DNA of 64,000 bases, from NCBI GenBank assembly GCA_963665925.1, contig OY762511.1, positions 2,480,001 to 2,544,000 of the forward strand, given 5' to 3'. Shown piece after piece: positions 43,397 to 52,300 of this stretch. Positions within the stretch are counted from its first letter, which is position 1. Every line of letters begins with the position of its first letter. This DNA comes from G963665925 sp963665925. GTDB lineage: Bacteria; Bacillota; Clostridia; Peptostreptococcales; Acidaminobacteraceae. The position numbers and the translations under genes were made by a program. The notes under the pieces were generated by a model that was not told the origin of the DNA, ran no database searches, and was given only the letters and a program-made list of their open reading frames with translations.

Positions 43397-44473
43397 ATGA
43401 TTAAGGAACATGGCGGCAACATTTATAAAATCAGCAGGGACTATGGCTATGCATTGAATGACATTCTCGATTTCAGTGCAAACATCAATCCGTTGGGCGT
43501 CCCTGAAAAGGGGCGGGCGGCAATTGCGGCGTCGGTAGACAGTTTGGTGAATTATCCTGATCCTGATTATTATGACTTTTGCACTGCGGTTGCCAAGCAC
43601 CATAATTTGGACGCGTCAATGGTTTTTCCGGGAAACGGCGCAATTGACAGCTTGTACTCTGCCGTGCGGGCAGTAAGCCCTAAGAAAGTCCTTGTCAGCG
43701 TACCCAGCTTTGTCGAATACGAAAAAGCGGTTGCCAAGGCAGATGCCCTCTATGTGCCTGTCTACAGGAAGGAAGAAGGCGGATACAGATTTGACGTCGA
43801 AACCTTTCTTGACCAGATAACCGAGGATGTTGATCTGGCAATTTTGTGCAATCCAAACAATCCGACAGGAGATTTGGTTTCCCGTGCATCCATTATAAGA
43901 ATTCTTGAGAAATGCAGAAGTGTGGGTGCCTGCCTTCTTCTCGATGAAGCATTTATGGAATTTGCGGAACACTTGGGTGCAGAGTCTTCTGTTGACCTGC
44001 TTGCAAGTCATAAAGAACTGATTGTTTCTAGATCCCTGACCAAGTACTATGCGGTACCCGGACTTCGGGCCGGATATCTTCTGGTGTCAGACGTCCGCAT
44101 TATGGACGCTTTGCGGGCAAATGCGGAGCCGTGGAAACTGAACGCACTGGCAGATGCCTTTTCAAGGGCAGTACTGACAGATAAGGCTTACGATAAGGCT
44201 ACGGGAGAATGGATCCGAACCGAAAGTGCCCAGCTGCTGAGTGCCCTGAATGCGCTTGAAGATATTTCTGCATACGCGACTTATGGCAATTATATCTTTT
44301 TCAGATATTCAGGAAAGCTGGATCTTAAAAAAGAAATGCTTGGCAGAGGCATCGCAATTCGATCCTGTGACAATTACGATGGCATTGGCAAGGGGTATTA
44401 CAGGGTGGCGGTGAAGGACAAAATCTCCAACGGAACCCTGATAGAAATTTTAGGTGAAGTGCTGGCGGGTTAG
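43397..44473 (+). CDS. cobD: threonine-phosphate decarboxylase
   Basis: The ATG at 43397 behind GAGGATG is preferred over 43382, giving 358 residues. A PLP-dependent class I aminotransferase fold: DFSANINPLG at the N-terminus, NPNNPTGDL, LLLDEAFMEF, SRSLTKYYAVPGLRAGY (PLP lysine in SLTK) and the C-terminal Arg region. It converts L-threonine phosphate to (R)-1-amino-2-propanol phosphate for the cobalamin lower loop. The kinase that supplies threonine phosphate is the next gene. Confidence 0.92.
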   Translation: MIKEHGGNIYKISRDYGYALNDILDFSANINPLGVPEKGRAAIAASVDSLVNYPDPDYYDFCTAVAKHHNLDASMVFPGNGAIDSLYSAVRAVSPKKVLVSVPSFVEYEKAVAKADALYVPVYRKEEGGYRFDVETFLDQITEDVDLAILCNPNNPTGDLVSRASIIRILEKCRSVGACLLLDEAFMEFAEHLGAESSVDLLASHKELIVSRSLTKYYAVPGLRAGYLLVSDVRIMDALRANAEPWKLNALADAFSRAVLTDKAYDKATGEWIRTESAQLLSALNALEDISAYATYGNYIFFRYSGKLDLKKEMLGRGIAIRSCDNYDGIGKGYYRVAVKDKISNGTLIEILGEVLAG

Positions 44474-44482
44474 GTGATGATT

Positions 44483-45355
44483 ATGAAAAAAGTGACAGTT
44501 AAAGTACCTGGCAGCTGCGGTGAACTCATTCAGGGATTTTACGGTGGCGATGAAGCACTTGTTTCATATGCCATCGATTGCTATTCAGAAGTGGTTTTAA
44601 CAGAATCCTCGCACTATCATTTGAGCATCAATCATCATAATGAGAAAGCTATGGTGGCACTTCGAAAGGCTTGTGAGGTTTTTGGTCTGGATTACAACCA
44701 TTTGAATATTGAGATTTCATCAGATATACCGGTTGGAAAGGGCATGGCATCCTCGACGGCGGATATTGTGGGTGTTCTTAGCGCTGTTGCAGCGTATGTA
44801 GGACACACGCCAGACCCCGTATGGCTTGGAAAGCTTGCCGCTGAAATTGAACCGACAGACAACATCATGTTCAAGGACTGGGTTCTGTTCGATCATCTGA
44901 GAGGCTGTGTGATTGAGTCACTCAGTCGGATGGAGGGACTAAAGGTTCTTGTGCTTGAAATGGATGAGACAATCGATACAAAGGCCCTTCGAGAGACAGG
45001 GGCATTTTCAAAATCAAAAAAACCAAATCCATCAGAGGCATTTTCGCTTTTGAAAGATGCACTTGTGAACAGGTCGCTTTCCAAGCTTGGACAGGCCATG
45101 AATCTGAGTGCGATTGAAAATCAGGTCGTGCTTGAAAAGCCCTTTTTAGAGGAGCTTATTGGCCTAGCGGCTAGGACTGGAGTTCTCGGTGTAAACGCCG
45201 CACATAGCGGAACGGTTCTGGGTGTGGTTTTTACAGACGATAGACACATGGAGACATTTGTAGAAGAGGCAGGTCGTCTCGGCTATCTGGCGCCTTATGT
45301 TAAAAGATACGTACATAATATTATTGAAGGTGGACCAAGAATAAAAATAGACTAG
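44483..45355 (+). CDS. pduX: L-threonine kinase, PduX-like GHMP kinase
   Basis: 290 residues from the ATG at 44483 behind TTAGGTGATG. Starts VKVPGSCGELIQGFYGG, typical of PduX; the ATP loop is DIPVGKGMASSTADIVG and the C-terminal region has NAAHSGTVLGVVF. It phosphorylates free threonine for CobD. Location directly after cobD supports the role. A homoserine kinase is unlikely because of the GELIQG motif. Confidence 0.88.
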   Translation: MKKVTVKVPGSCGELIQGFYGGDEALVSYAIDCYSEVVLTESSHYHLSINHHNEKAMVALRKACEVFGLDYNHLNIEISSDIPVGKGMASSTADIVGVLSAVAAYVGHTPDPVWLGKLAAEIEPTDNIMFKDWVLFDHLRGCVIESLSRMEGLKVLVLEMDETIDTKALRETGAFSKSKKPNPSEAFSLLKDALVNRSLSKLGQAMNLSAIENQVVLEKPFLEELIGLAARTGVLGVNAAHSGTVLGVVFTDDRHMETFVEEAGRLGYLAPYVKRYVHNIIEGGPRIKID

Positions 45356-45382
45356 AATTCTGGTTTGCTGCGGAGGCTAGAA

Positions 45383-46186
45383 ATGGAAATGATACTTAAA
45401 GCGATAATTCTTGGAATTATCGAGGGCTTGACTGAGTTTCTGCCAGTTTCATCAACAGGACACTTGATTCTGGCAAATGATTACTTGAAGTTTGAAGGCG
45501 AGTTTGCGAATCTCTTTGCAATTGTCATTCAAAGTGGTGCGATTTTAGCAGTCCTGATTTATTTTAGAAGCAAGGTTTTTCCGAGCTTTAAAAGTGCAGA
45601 AGGCTTGAAATCATATATCAGCCTATGGCTTAAGGTTATTGTAGGCATTATTCCTGCAGGTTTTCTGGGGGTGGTGCTTGGCCTTGACGAGCTCATTGAA
45701 AACTATCTGTTTAAGCCGGTTCCGGTAGCGCTTGCACTTATTGCTGGTGCATTTCTCATTATTGCTGCTGAAAACGGCCAGAAACGAATACGGGTTCATG
45801 ATGAGAACGATATTACATATGCACAGGCATTTATTGTCGGTTGTGCACAGTGTATGGCCCTTATTCCCGGTATGTCCCGTTCGGCATCTACCATAATCGG
45901 AGGGCTCTTCCTAGGTTTTTCAAGACCGGTAGCGGCTGAATTCTCATTCTTTCTTGCAATACCCACTTTGCTGGGAGCAAGCTTGATCAAACTTCTTAAG
46001 GCAGGATTTGATTTTAGCTCATTTGAATGGTTAGTCTTGGGTGTAGGGACCTTTGTGTCTTTCATTGTGGCCTATGTTGTAATTGCTTTCTTTATGAATT
46101 ATATCAAGAAACATGATTTCAAAGCCTTCGCTTACTATAGAATCGTTCTTGGTGCGATTGTGCTGATCAGCTTCTTGTTCAAATAA
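45383..46186 (+). CDS. uppP: undecaprenyl-diphosphatase
   Basis: The ATG at 45383 has CGGAGG 6 bases before it. The 267-residue BacA/UppP membrane enzyme has EGLTEFLPVSSTGHL at the N-terminus and the second catalytic motif PGMSRSASTIIGGLFLGFSR. It recycles undecaprenyl pyrophosphate on the outer face of the membrane for wall and polysaccharide synthesis and gives bacitracin tolerance. Confidence 0.95.
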   Translation: MEMILKAIILGIIEGLTEFLPVSSTGHLILANDYLKFEGEFANLFAIVIQSGAILAVLIYFRSKVFPSFKSAEGLKSYISLWLKVIVGIIPAGFLGVVLGLDELIENYLFKPVPVALALIAGAFLIIAAENGQKRIRVHDENDITYAQAFIVGCAQCMALIPGMSRSASTIIGGLFLGFSRPVAAEFSFFLAIPTLLGASLIKLLKAGFDFSSFEWLVLGVGTFVSFIVAYVVIAFFMNYIKKHDFKAFAYYRIVLGAIVLISFLFK

Positions 46187-46226
46187 CAGACTAATTGTGT
46201 TTACAGGGTGATAGCGGGGTGTAGGT

Positions 46227-47372
46227 ATGGATAAGGTAGTCATAAAGGCATGTGACAGTTATGATGTAGGCTTGATCAGGCAAAGACTCTCAGAATCAAT
46301 CGATCTCATTGGTGGACTTGAGCCTTTTGTCAAAAGAGGAGAACGGGTTCTTCTCAAAGTGAACCTGCTCATGAAAAAGAGACCAGAAGAAGCAACGACC
46401 ACGCATCCGGCATTTGTAGAAGCCCTTGCTGAAATCCTTCTTGACCATGGCTGTCGTGTCGTTATAGGGGATAGCCCCGGAGGCCCCTTTACCCAGCATG
46501 CCCTTCATGGCATATACAAGGCGTGTGGATATGAAGAACTTGCTTCGCGCCTGCCTGTCGAACTCAATTATAATACGGCCTCGCAAGAAGTGGACGGAAA
46601 GGACTGTAAGCTTCTCCACCGCTTGAGTGTCATAGAGGTGCTTGGTAAAGTGGATAAAGTCATATCGGTCTCCAAGCTGAAAACCCACGGCATGATGCGC
46701 TTTACGGGTGCCGTCAAAAATATGTTTGGGACCATACCTGGACTGACAAAAGCTGAATATCATTTTAAAATGCCTGGTATAGACGAGTTTTCAGATATGC
46801 TGGTGGATGTATGCAGGAATGCGGCACCTGTGCTTTCCTTTATGGATGGCATTGTTGGTATGGAAGGTGCCGGCCCGTCGGCAGGAGAGCCTCGGCAGAT
46901 TGGGGTGATTTTGGTGTCTGAGAGCCCCTACGCACTCGATCTGGCGGCCATAGACATTGTGGGGATGTCCCCGGAATCTGTACCCACTGTTATGCGGTGC
47001 ATTGAACGCGGTCTGATTCCAGAGACACATAATGAAATAACTTTGCTGGGAGACGCGCTTGAACAATTTAGAATCAATGATTTTAGGATTCCGAAAATTG
47101 GCAATCCTGAGTTTTTGAGAAATGCGCCTGCGCCAGTGAAGCGTTTTGCAGACATGCTTCTTAAGCCAAGGCCAGTCTTTGACCTTAGAACCTGCATAGG
47201 CTGCGGAGAATGTGTAAGGAGCTGCCCGCCTGAAGCGATTGTCATGAATCAGAAACGGCCGGTCGTGAATCTGGACAAGTGCATACGCTGTTACTGTTGT
47301 CAGGAGCTATGCCCGGCAAAGGCTGTGGATATATACAAACCCCTGATTAACAGATTGTTTTTCAGGTATTAG
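46227..47372 (+). CDS. DUF362 protein with two [4Fe-4S] ferredoxin motifs
   Basis: 381 residues. The DUF362 core occupies residues 1-~310 (VLLKVNLLMKKRPEEATTTHP, VISVSKLKTHGMMRFTGAVKN, SFMDGIVGMEGAGPSAG). The C-terminus has two clusters: CIGCGECVRSCPPEAI and CIRCYCCQELCPAKAV, each C-x2-C-x2-C-x3-C-P. An iron-sulfur electron carrier or maturation factor of unknown reaction, common in anaerobic Firmicutes. Its own ribosome site is weak. Confidence 0.85.
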   Translation: MDKVVIKACDSYDVGLIRQRLSESIDLIGGLEPFVKRGERVLLKVNLLMKKRPEEATTTHPAFVEALAEILLDHGCRVVIGDSPGGPFTQHALHGIYKACGYEELASRLPVELNYNTASQEVDGKDCKLLHRLSVIEVLGKVDKVISVSKLKTHGMMRFTGAVKNMFGTIPGLTKAEYHFKMPGIDEFSDMLVDVCRNAAPVLSFMDGIVGMEGAGPSAGEPRQIGVILVSESPYALDLAAIDIVGMSPESVPTVMRCIERGLIPETHNEITLLGDALEQFRINDFRIPKIGNPEFLRNAPAPVKRFADMLLKPRPVFDLRTCIGCGECVRSCPPEAIVMNQKRPVVNLDKCIRCYCCQELCPAKAVDIYKPLINRLFFRY

Positions 47373-47470
47373 TGTTTTGTGTAATGATAATGTGAAATTT
47401 TCATCTAGTGTGGGTATATAAAAATGGAATATGCTATAATAGAGTAAGTCTCAATCAGGAGGGGAATAAG

Positions 47471-47932
47471 ATGAAGGTTGAATACATTAATCCGTTTATC
47501 AAAGCGACAACTGAAGTTTTTAAGACAATGCTCAATATGGAAATCACTACTGGTAAGCCTTACATAAAAGCGAGCCCCTATGTGGCAGACACACTCATGA
47601 TTATGGTCGGAATAACTGGCGAAATCCGCGGTCAAGCTACATTAAGCATGAGCGAAGATTTAGCAAAGCGTACTGCATCTACAATGATGATGGGAATGCC
47701 TGTGGAAGAACTCGATGAGCTTTCTAAAAGTGCCCTGTCGGAGCTTGCAAATATGATTATGGGAAATTCTGCAACGCTATTGTTCAATGCGGGTGTCAAT
47801 ATTGATATTACACCGCCAACCCTGATGATGGGTGAAAATATGCAGATTTCAGCAGGTTCGATGAGAACGGTCTGTGTACCACTGATCAGTGACCTTGGTG
47901 AAGTCATGCTGGATGTATCAGTTAAGGAGTAA
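47471..47932 (+). CDS. cheX: chemotaxis phosphatase CheX-like protein
   Basis: The ATG at 47471 follows AGGAGGGG; TATAAT at 47435-47440 marks a likely promoter. The 153-residue protein contains the CheX/CheC phosphatase helix ELDELSKSALSELANMIMGN with conserved Glu and Asn. CheX dephosphorylates CheY-P in Thermotoga, Borrelia and Clostridia. No other chemotaxis gene is adjacent. Confidence 0.9.
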   Translation: MKVEYINPFIKATTEVFKTMLNMEITTGKPYIKASPYVADTLMIMVGITGEIRGQATLSMSEDLAKRTASTMMMGMPVEELDELSKSALSELANMIMGNSATLLFNAGVNIDITPPTLMMGENMQISAGSMRTVCVPLISDLGEVMLDVSVKE

Positions 47933-47934
47933 TT

Positions 47935-48405
47935 GTGTCAGTAAATATTGTATTGTTTGAACCGGAAATTCCGCCAAACACAGGAAATATAGCACGAACC
48001 TGCGCGGTTTCAGGATGCAGACTGCATCTGATTGAACCGCTTGGATTCTCAATTGATGAGAAATCGGTGAGGCGTGCGGGCCTGGATTACTGGAATTCTG
48101 TGAATATTGAGGTACATAAGAATTTTGAGGCCTTTTATGAAAAATATGGTGACAAGCCCCTCTATTTCTGCTCTACAAAAGGAGAAAAGCTTTACTCCGA
48201 TGTAGCTTATGAAGAGGAGTGCTATCTCATATTTGGACGTGAGACATCTGGTCTTCCAAAGGAATTCTATGAACGATTCAAGGACCGACTTATCAAGATT
48301 CCTCTGATGAACCTTGAAAGTGCAAGGTCGCTTAATCTTTCAAACGCCGCTGCGATTATTACTTATGAAGTTTTAAGGCAGCACGGGTTTAAAGGGCTAA
48401 TTTAA
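47935..48405 (+). CDS. trmL: tRNA (cytidine(34)-2'-O)-methyltransferase
   Basis: 156 residues from a GTG start with AAGGAG just before it. SPOUT fold: VLFEPEIPPNTGNIARTCA at the N-terminus, LIFGRETSGLPKEF and the knot motif IPLMNLESARSLNLSNAAAI. It 2'-O-methylates the wobble nucleotide of certain leucine tRNAs. Two bases after cheX, so co-transcribed. Confidence 0.94.
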   Translation: MSVNIVLFEPEIPPNTGNIARTCAVSGCRLHLIEPLGFSIDEKSVRRAGLDYWNSVNIEVHKNFEAFYEKYGDKPLYFCSTKGEKLYSDVAYEEECYLIFGRETSGLPKEFYERFKDRLIKIPLMNLESARSLNLSNAAAIITYEVLRQHGFKGLI

Positions 48406-48428
48406 GATAATGAATAGATAATTTAGAG

Positions 48429-48455
48429 CAGCTGCCGAGGGGCAGCTGTTTTGAT
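48429..48455 (+). terminator. intrinsic terminator after trmL
   Basis: CAGCTGCC (48429-48436) and GGCAGCTG (48441-48448) with a GAGG loop and TTTTGATTTT behind. Confidence 0.85.
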
Positions 48456-48496
48456 TTTGCCCATATACGGGCAGATTCATATTTTTTTCATTTCGG

Positions 48497-48564
48497 TTAA
48501 CATCGATTTAACGGGTTTAATATAAAATCAAATTAAAATTAACAAAATTAACATAGACTTAACA
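48497..48564 (+). promoter_or_regulatory. PhoP-type TTAACA box repeats upstream of Na/Pi cotransporter
   Basis: TTAACA at 48497 and TTAACG at 48508 are 11 bases apart. TTAACA at 48548 and 48559 are also 11 bases apart, with another TTAACA at 48539. Bacillus PhoP boxes are TT(A/T/C)ACA repeats at 11-base spacing. A TACTAT (48585-48590) 20 bases after the last repeat could be the -10 element. Indicates induction by phosphate starvation. Confidence 0.6.
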
Positions 48565-48671
48565 CAAATACGTGGGTAATGGTGTACTATATTATGGGCT
48601 GCTTATGGGACATGATTATGCGGCTTCAAATTTGCACAGCCGTGTGCATTGATGTATAACAGGAGGATATA

Positions 48672-50321
48672 ATGAGTGAAATGATGTCAAGCTTTATCGA
48701 ACTGTTTGGCGGACTGGGGCTGTTCCTTTACGGAATGTCTGTCATGTCAGAGGGGTTAGAAAAAGCAGCGGGTTCCAAAATGAAGCGTTTTATCGAGATT
48801 CTGACAACGAACAGATTTACTGCTGTAATTGTCGGCGCCTTCGTAACAATGATTGTACAGTCATCATCTGCGACTACAGTTATGGTGGTTGGTTTTGTAA
48901 ACGCAGGCATAATGAATCTAACACAGGCTATTGGTGTAATCATGGGTGCAAATATCGGTACAACGATTACTGCGCAGCTTGTTGCATTCAAACTGACAGC
49001 ACTGGCGCCGGTAGCAATCGGACTTGGTGTGGGCCTGAAGCTATTCAGCAAGGATCCTAAGACTAAAAAATACGCAGAAATCCTGCTTGGATTCGGTATT
49101 CTATTCATGGGCATGGATGTTATGAAGCATTCAATGAAGCCGCTTAGAAACTACCAGGGATTTACTGATTTACTTATGAGTTTCGGCAGTGGACGTATTC
49201 TGGACACGGTTCTGGCAATCTTCACTGGTTTTGCAGTTACTGCAATTATTCAATCTTCTTCAGCAACGACAGGTATCATGGTAGCCCTTGCAAGCCAGGG
49301 TATGCTTCCTATCGATGCGGCATTCCCGATTCTATTGGGTACAAACATCGGTACATGTGTTACTGCGATGATTTCTTCAATCGGTGCCAACAAGACAGCC
49401 AAAAGAGCTGCAATCATGCATATGATGTTCAATGTAATCGGTACAGCGATTTTCGCAATCCTGCTTGCCCAGCCTTCCTTATGGCTTGTTAAGCACTTCT
49501 GGACATCGCCTGAACGTCAGCTTGCCATGATGCATACGACGTTCAATATAGCTACAACAGTCATGCTGGTAGGCTTTGCACCAGTCATTGTTAAGCTTGC
49601 AGAGCGTATGATTCCTGTTTCTGACAGCGAAATGCGCCAGCTTAAAGGTGCGACAAAATATGTGGATGACCGTATTCTTGAAACACCATCCATTGCAATT
49701 GTTCAGCTTATGAAAGAAGTGCTTCATATGGGTAACGTGGCAAGTGATACACTGAAGCTTGCTGGTGAAGCACTCATTGAAGGTAATGAAGAAAAGGCCA
49801 AAGAGGCATTTGAAAAAGAAAAGAGTGTCAACGCGCTGGAGCATGCTATCATGGAGTATCTGGTCAAACTTTCAAACTCCGATATTTCACCTCAGCAGAG
49901 GGTTACGGTAGATGGTCTTTTCAGTACGGTAAATGACATCGAGCGAGTTGCCGACCATGCGGACAACATCGCTGAACTTGCAATCGAGCGTGTGAGTCAA
50001 GACCTTGAGTTCAGTGAAAAGGCGATTTCTGAGCTGGATTCCATGATGAATGATTGTATTACGGCATTTTCAGAGTCGCTGAATGCGCTTCATTCATATG
50101 ACAAGTCTTCAGCACAGCGTGTAATTGAGCGTGAAGGCTATATTGATTTGCTTGAGAAGAATCTGAGAAAGAAACATATCGAACGTCTGAACGGCGGAAG
50201 ATGTCAACCTGCATCGGGTGTACTTTTCCTTGACGCAATCAGTAACCTTGAGCGTGTGGGTGACCATTCCTCTAATATTGCACTTGCAGTTCTTGACCAA
50301 CCAGAGAGGGAATCTGCTTAA
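48672..50321 (+). CDS. Na/phosphate cotransporter family protein with PhoU-like domain
   Basis: 549 residues with AGGAGG before the ATG. Two inverted membrane repeats each contain the NptA/PNaS signature: IVQSSSATTVMVVGFVNAG and IIQSSSATTGIMVALASQG, plus GANIGTT and GTNIGTCVTAM. From about residue 340 a cytoplasmic PhoU-like helical domain follows (VADHADNIAELAIERVSQ, ERVGDHSSNIA). It imports inorganic phosphate with sodium. PhoP-like boxes in front support phosphate control. Confidence 0.92.
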   Translation: MSEMMSSFIELFGGLGLFLYGMSVMSEGLEKAAGSKMKRFIEILTTNRFTAVIVGAFVTMIVQSSSATTVMVVGFVNAGIMNLTQAIGVIMGANIGTTITAQLVAFKLTALAPVAIGLGVGLKLFSKDPKTKKYAEILLGFGILFMGMDVMKHSMKPLRNYQGFTDLLMSFGSGRILDTVLAIFTGFAVTAIIQSSSATTGIMVALASQGMLPIDAAFPILLGTNIGTCVTAMISSIGANKTAKRAAIMHMMFNVIGTAIFAILLAQPSLWLVKHFWTSPERQLAMMHTTFNIATTVMLVGFAPVIVKLAERMIPVSDSEMRQLKGATKYVDDRILETPSIAIVQLMKEVLHMGNVASDTLKLAGEALIEGNEEKAKEAFEKEKSVNALEHAIMEYLVKLSNSDISPQQRVTVDGLFSTVNDIERVADHADNIAELAIERVSQDLEFSEKAISELDSMMNDCITAFSESLNALHSYDKSSAQRVIEREGYIDLLEKNLRKKHIERLNGGRCQPASGVLFLDAISNLERVGDHSSNIALAVLDQPERESA

Positions 50322-50344
50322 AGCCAATTGCATAATAAGAATTT

Positions 50345-50396
50345 CAAGGACTGTTTTGAAGCGCGGCAAAGTTTGTCGCTTCAAAGCAGTCCTTTT
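50345..50396 (+). terminator. intrinsic terminator after the phosphate transporter gene
   Basis: A long stem whose outer arms CAAGGACTG and CAGTCCTT and inner arms TTTGAAGCG and CGCTTCAAA pair around a small loop, ending in TTTTATAT. Confidence 0.85.
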
Positions 50397-50493
50397 ATAT
50401 TATGGGCAAGCTGCATAAGGACTGTAGGCTGTGGTATGTATGCAATAAGTACTTTTGTTTTGGAATTGAAATTGGGAAATTCATAACTTTATA

Positions 50494-50523
50494 TTGCAAT
50501 GGGACCTGAAAATGCCATACTAT
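50494..50523 (+). promoter_or_regulatory. sigma-A promoter of degV-like gene
   Basis: TTGCAA (50494-50499), 18 bases, TACTAT (50518-50523), 30 bases before the start codon. Confidence 0.55.
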
Positions 50524-50553
50524 AGTATGTATCTCAATAAAAAGGAGTTTGTT

Positions 50554-51399
50554 ATGAGTTTGAAAATATTGGCCGACAGCGTTTCGGATATCCCGAAAGA
50601 ACTGCGTGAAAAACTGGATATTGAAATTGTGCCCCTTGAAGTCAATTTCAAGGAACGTTCATATAAGGATCAGGTTGAGCTGGAATCCAAGAAGTTTTAT
50701 GAAATGCTGAGTGCATCAGAAGATGTTCCAACCACGTCACAGGTGAATCCTGGTGAGTTCATGAAAGTGTTCGAAAAGCATCTGAAAAGTTGTGATGAAA
50801 TCTTGCTCTTCACCCTTTCGTCAAAGCTAAGTGGCACCTATAGTGCTGCTGTGACTGCCAAAGACCTGCTGGAAGCAGGTGATGAAATAACCATTATCGA
50901 CAGCCGGTCGGTGAGTCTGGGCTATGGACTGATGGTCATAGAAGCTGCTGAAATGAATAGGCAGGGCGTGGACAAATCCCAGATCTTAGATCAGATCAAG
51001 AACCGTATTGACGCCGTTGAGAACATATTCATATTTGACACGCTCAAGTACCTGCATAAGGGTGGACGACTTTCTAAGGGCGAAGCGGTCATCGGCGGAC
51101 TGCTGAACATCAAGCCTGTTTTGACGGTTGCAGATGGTGTCTTGAAGCCTGTCGACAAGGTGCGTGGACGCAAGAAAACCATACAGTGGGTCGTGGACAA
51201 GATGAAGGACAGTGGAATTGATTTCACAAAACAGCGTGTTGCCATATACCACGGTGATGATTATGCCTATATGATGGAGTTTAAAACATCCATAGAAGAG
51301 GCGTTGGGTGTTCGTGACTGGATTATTGGTGAAGTCGGTGCGGTTGTAGGCACACACGGGGGTCCGGGATGCATTGGCGTCAGCTATGTTAGCAAGTAG
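50554..51399 (+). CDS. DegV family fatty-acid-binding protein
   Basis: The ATG at 50554 has AAGGAG upstream, giving 281 residues. Family features: ILADSVSDIPKEL at the N-terminus, DVPTTSQVNPGEF, LFTLSSKLSGTYSAA, DSRSVSLGYG, DTLKYLHKGGRLSKGEA and a C-terminal VVGTHGGPGCIGVSY. DegV/FakB proteins bind fatty acids and can present them to a FakA kinase. The partner is not in the window. Confidence 0.92.
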   Translation: MSLKILADSVSDIPKELREKLDIEIVPLEVNFKERSYKDQVELESKKFYEMLSASEDVPTTSQVNPGEFMKVFEKHLKSCDEILLFTLSSKLSGTYSAAVTAKDLLEAGDEITIIDSRSVSLGYGLMVIEAAEMNRQGVDKSQILDQIKNRIDAVENIFIFDTLKYLHKGGRLSKGEAVIGGLLNIKPVLTVADGVLKPVDKVRGRKKTIQWVVDKMKDSGIDFTKQRVAIYHGDDYAYMMEFKTSIEEALGVRDWIIGEVGAVVGTHGGPGCIGVSYVSK

Positions 51400-51443
51400 T
51401 AACACGGAATGTGGAAGCCTTGATAAAATTTTCGCAAACATGG

Positions 51444-51472
51444 TTGCTAAATAGAGAAACTTTATATATAAT
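51444..51472 (+). promoter_or_regulatory. sigma-A promoter of the glycine reductase operon
   Basis: TTGCTA (51444-51449), exactly 17 bases, TATAAT (51467-51472), placed ~75 bases before the glycine riboswitch. Confidence 0.75.
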
Positions 51473-51540
51473 GAGGGAGCAATAATAAATCTTAATACAA
51501 AGTGATTCATCAACACAGTTATGGGTACACTTTGATTCTG

Positions 51541-51727
51541 GAAGAAAAGACCGGGAGAGAATCCACGCGATCGCCGAAGGGCCAAGCTTGTACTTGCCAA
51601 GTATAAGTGAATTTCTCAGGCAAAAGGACCGGTTTTGGACAGAACTCTGAAGAGTCGTGGCAACACGACACCGACGGGGCAATTCTGATTTTTATGGTCA
51701 GAAGAATCTCTCAGGTTAGAAACAGAG
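51541..51727 (+). ncRNA. tandem glycine riboswitch
   Basis: Two consecutive aptamers. The first runs from about 51551 (CCGGGAGAGAA) through GCCGAAGG to TTCTCAGGCAAAAGGACCGG ending near 51632. The second starts near 51639, has ACCGACGGGG at 51670-51679 and CTCTCAGGTTAGAAACAGAG ending near 51727. These are the conserved gcvT-type glycine riboswitch cores. It precedes grdX and a terminator, so glycine should switch on the glycine reductase operon. Confidence 0.92.
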
Positions 51728-51766
51728 AAGGGCGGCAAATTTTATTTGTCGTGCCTTCTTTTTTTT
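51727..51766 (+). terminator. riboswitch-controlled intrinsic terminator
   Basis: Arms 51727-51740 and 51744-51758 pair with a few mismatches (GAAGG with CCTTC at the base, CAAAT with ATTTG at the tip) and are followed by eight T residues. The left arm overlaps the end of the second aptamer, as expected for an ON switch. Confidence 0.85.
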
Positions 51767-51802
51767 ATTTCTCGCGAAATCGTTTTCCTGGAGGTCTTTG
51801 AT

Positions 51803-52210
51803 ATGAAATATGTTCTGATAACCAACAATTCATTAGTGAATCGGAAGTATGCAGAGCCGGAAAACAGTCGTAATCTCGACAAGCTGCTTTACAATCCCGA
51901 CGAGAGTTTCATTGAAACACTTAAACGTGTGCGTAACATGGTACATGAGGGACATACGCTTTTGACACATCCCCTTACGGGCAGCGTGAAGCCGTATGAA
52001 ACACCTTATAAGTCCATTGCGGTTAGCGCTGAGAAGAGTGGGCTGGACATGGACTCGCTGACAATAATCGAAGACGCAATTGTGCTTACACAGAAGTTCC
52101 TGGACGAGTACCAGCATAGGGAGTTTCCAGAACGCGTTTACGATGATTTCAGGTTCATAGATTTGAATCTGATTACGAGTGGCATTGAAAGCTTGAACCA
52201 GTTTTATTAA
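51803..52210 (+). CDS. grdX: GrdX family protein
   Basis: The ATG at 51803 behind GGAGG gives 135 residues. Starts MKYVLITNNSLVNRKY, with HPLTGSVKPYETPYKSIAV in the middle. GrdX is a small conserved protein encoded first in glycine, sarcosine and betaine reductase operons. Its function is not established. Position directly after the glycine riboswitch confirms the family. Confidence 0.9.
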   Translation: MKYVLITNNSLVNRKYAEPENSRNLDKLLYNPDESFIETLKRVRNMVHEGHTLLTHPLTGSVKPYETPYKSIAVSAEKSGLDMDSLTIIEDAIVLTQKFLDEYQHREFPERVYDDFRFIDLNLITSGIESLNQFY

Positions 52211-52223
52211 TGGAGATTCACAC

Positions 52224-52253
52224 TTAATTCATGCGTAACTGGTATACTATAAT
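52224..52253 (+). promoter_or_regulatory. possible internal promoter before trxB
   Basis: TTAATT (52224-52229), 18 bases, TATAAT (52248-52253). It would give riboswitch-independent expression of the thioredoxin system and the downstream grd genes. Confidence 0.5.
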
Positions 52254-52300
52254 CGTGTTCAATTACTAACATCATTATACGATTACGAGGAGGAAGAAAC

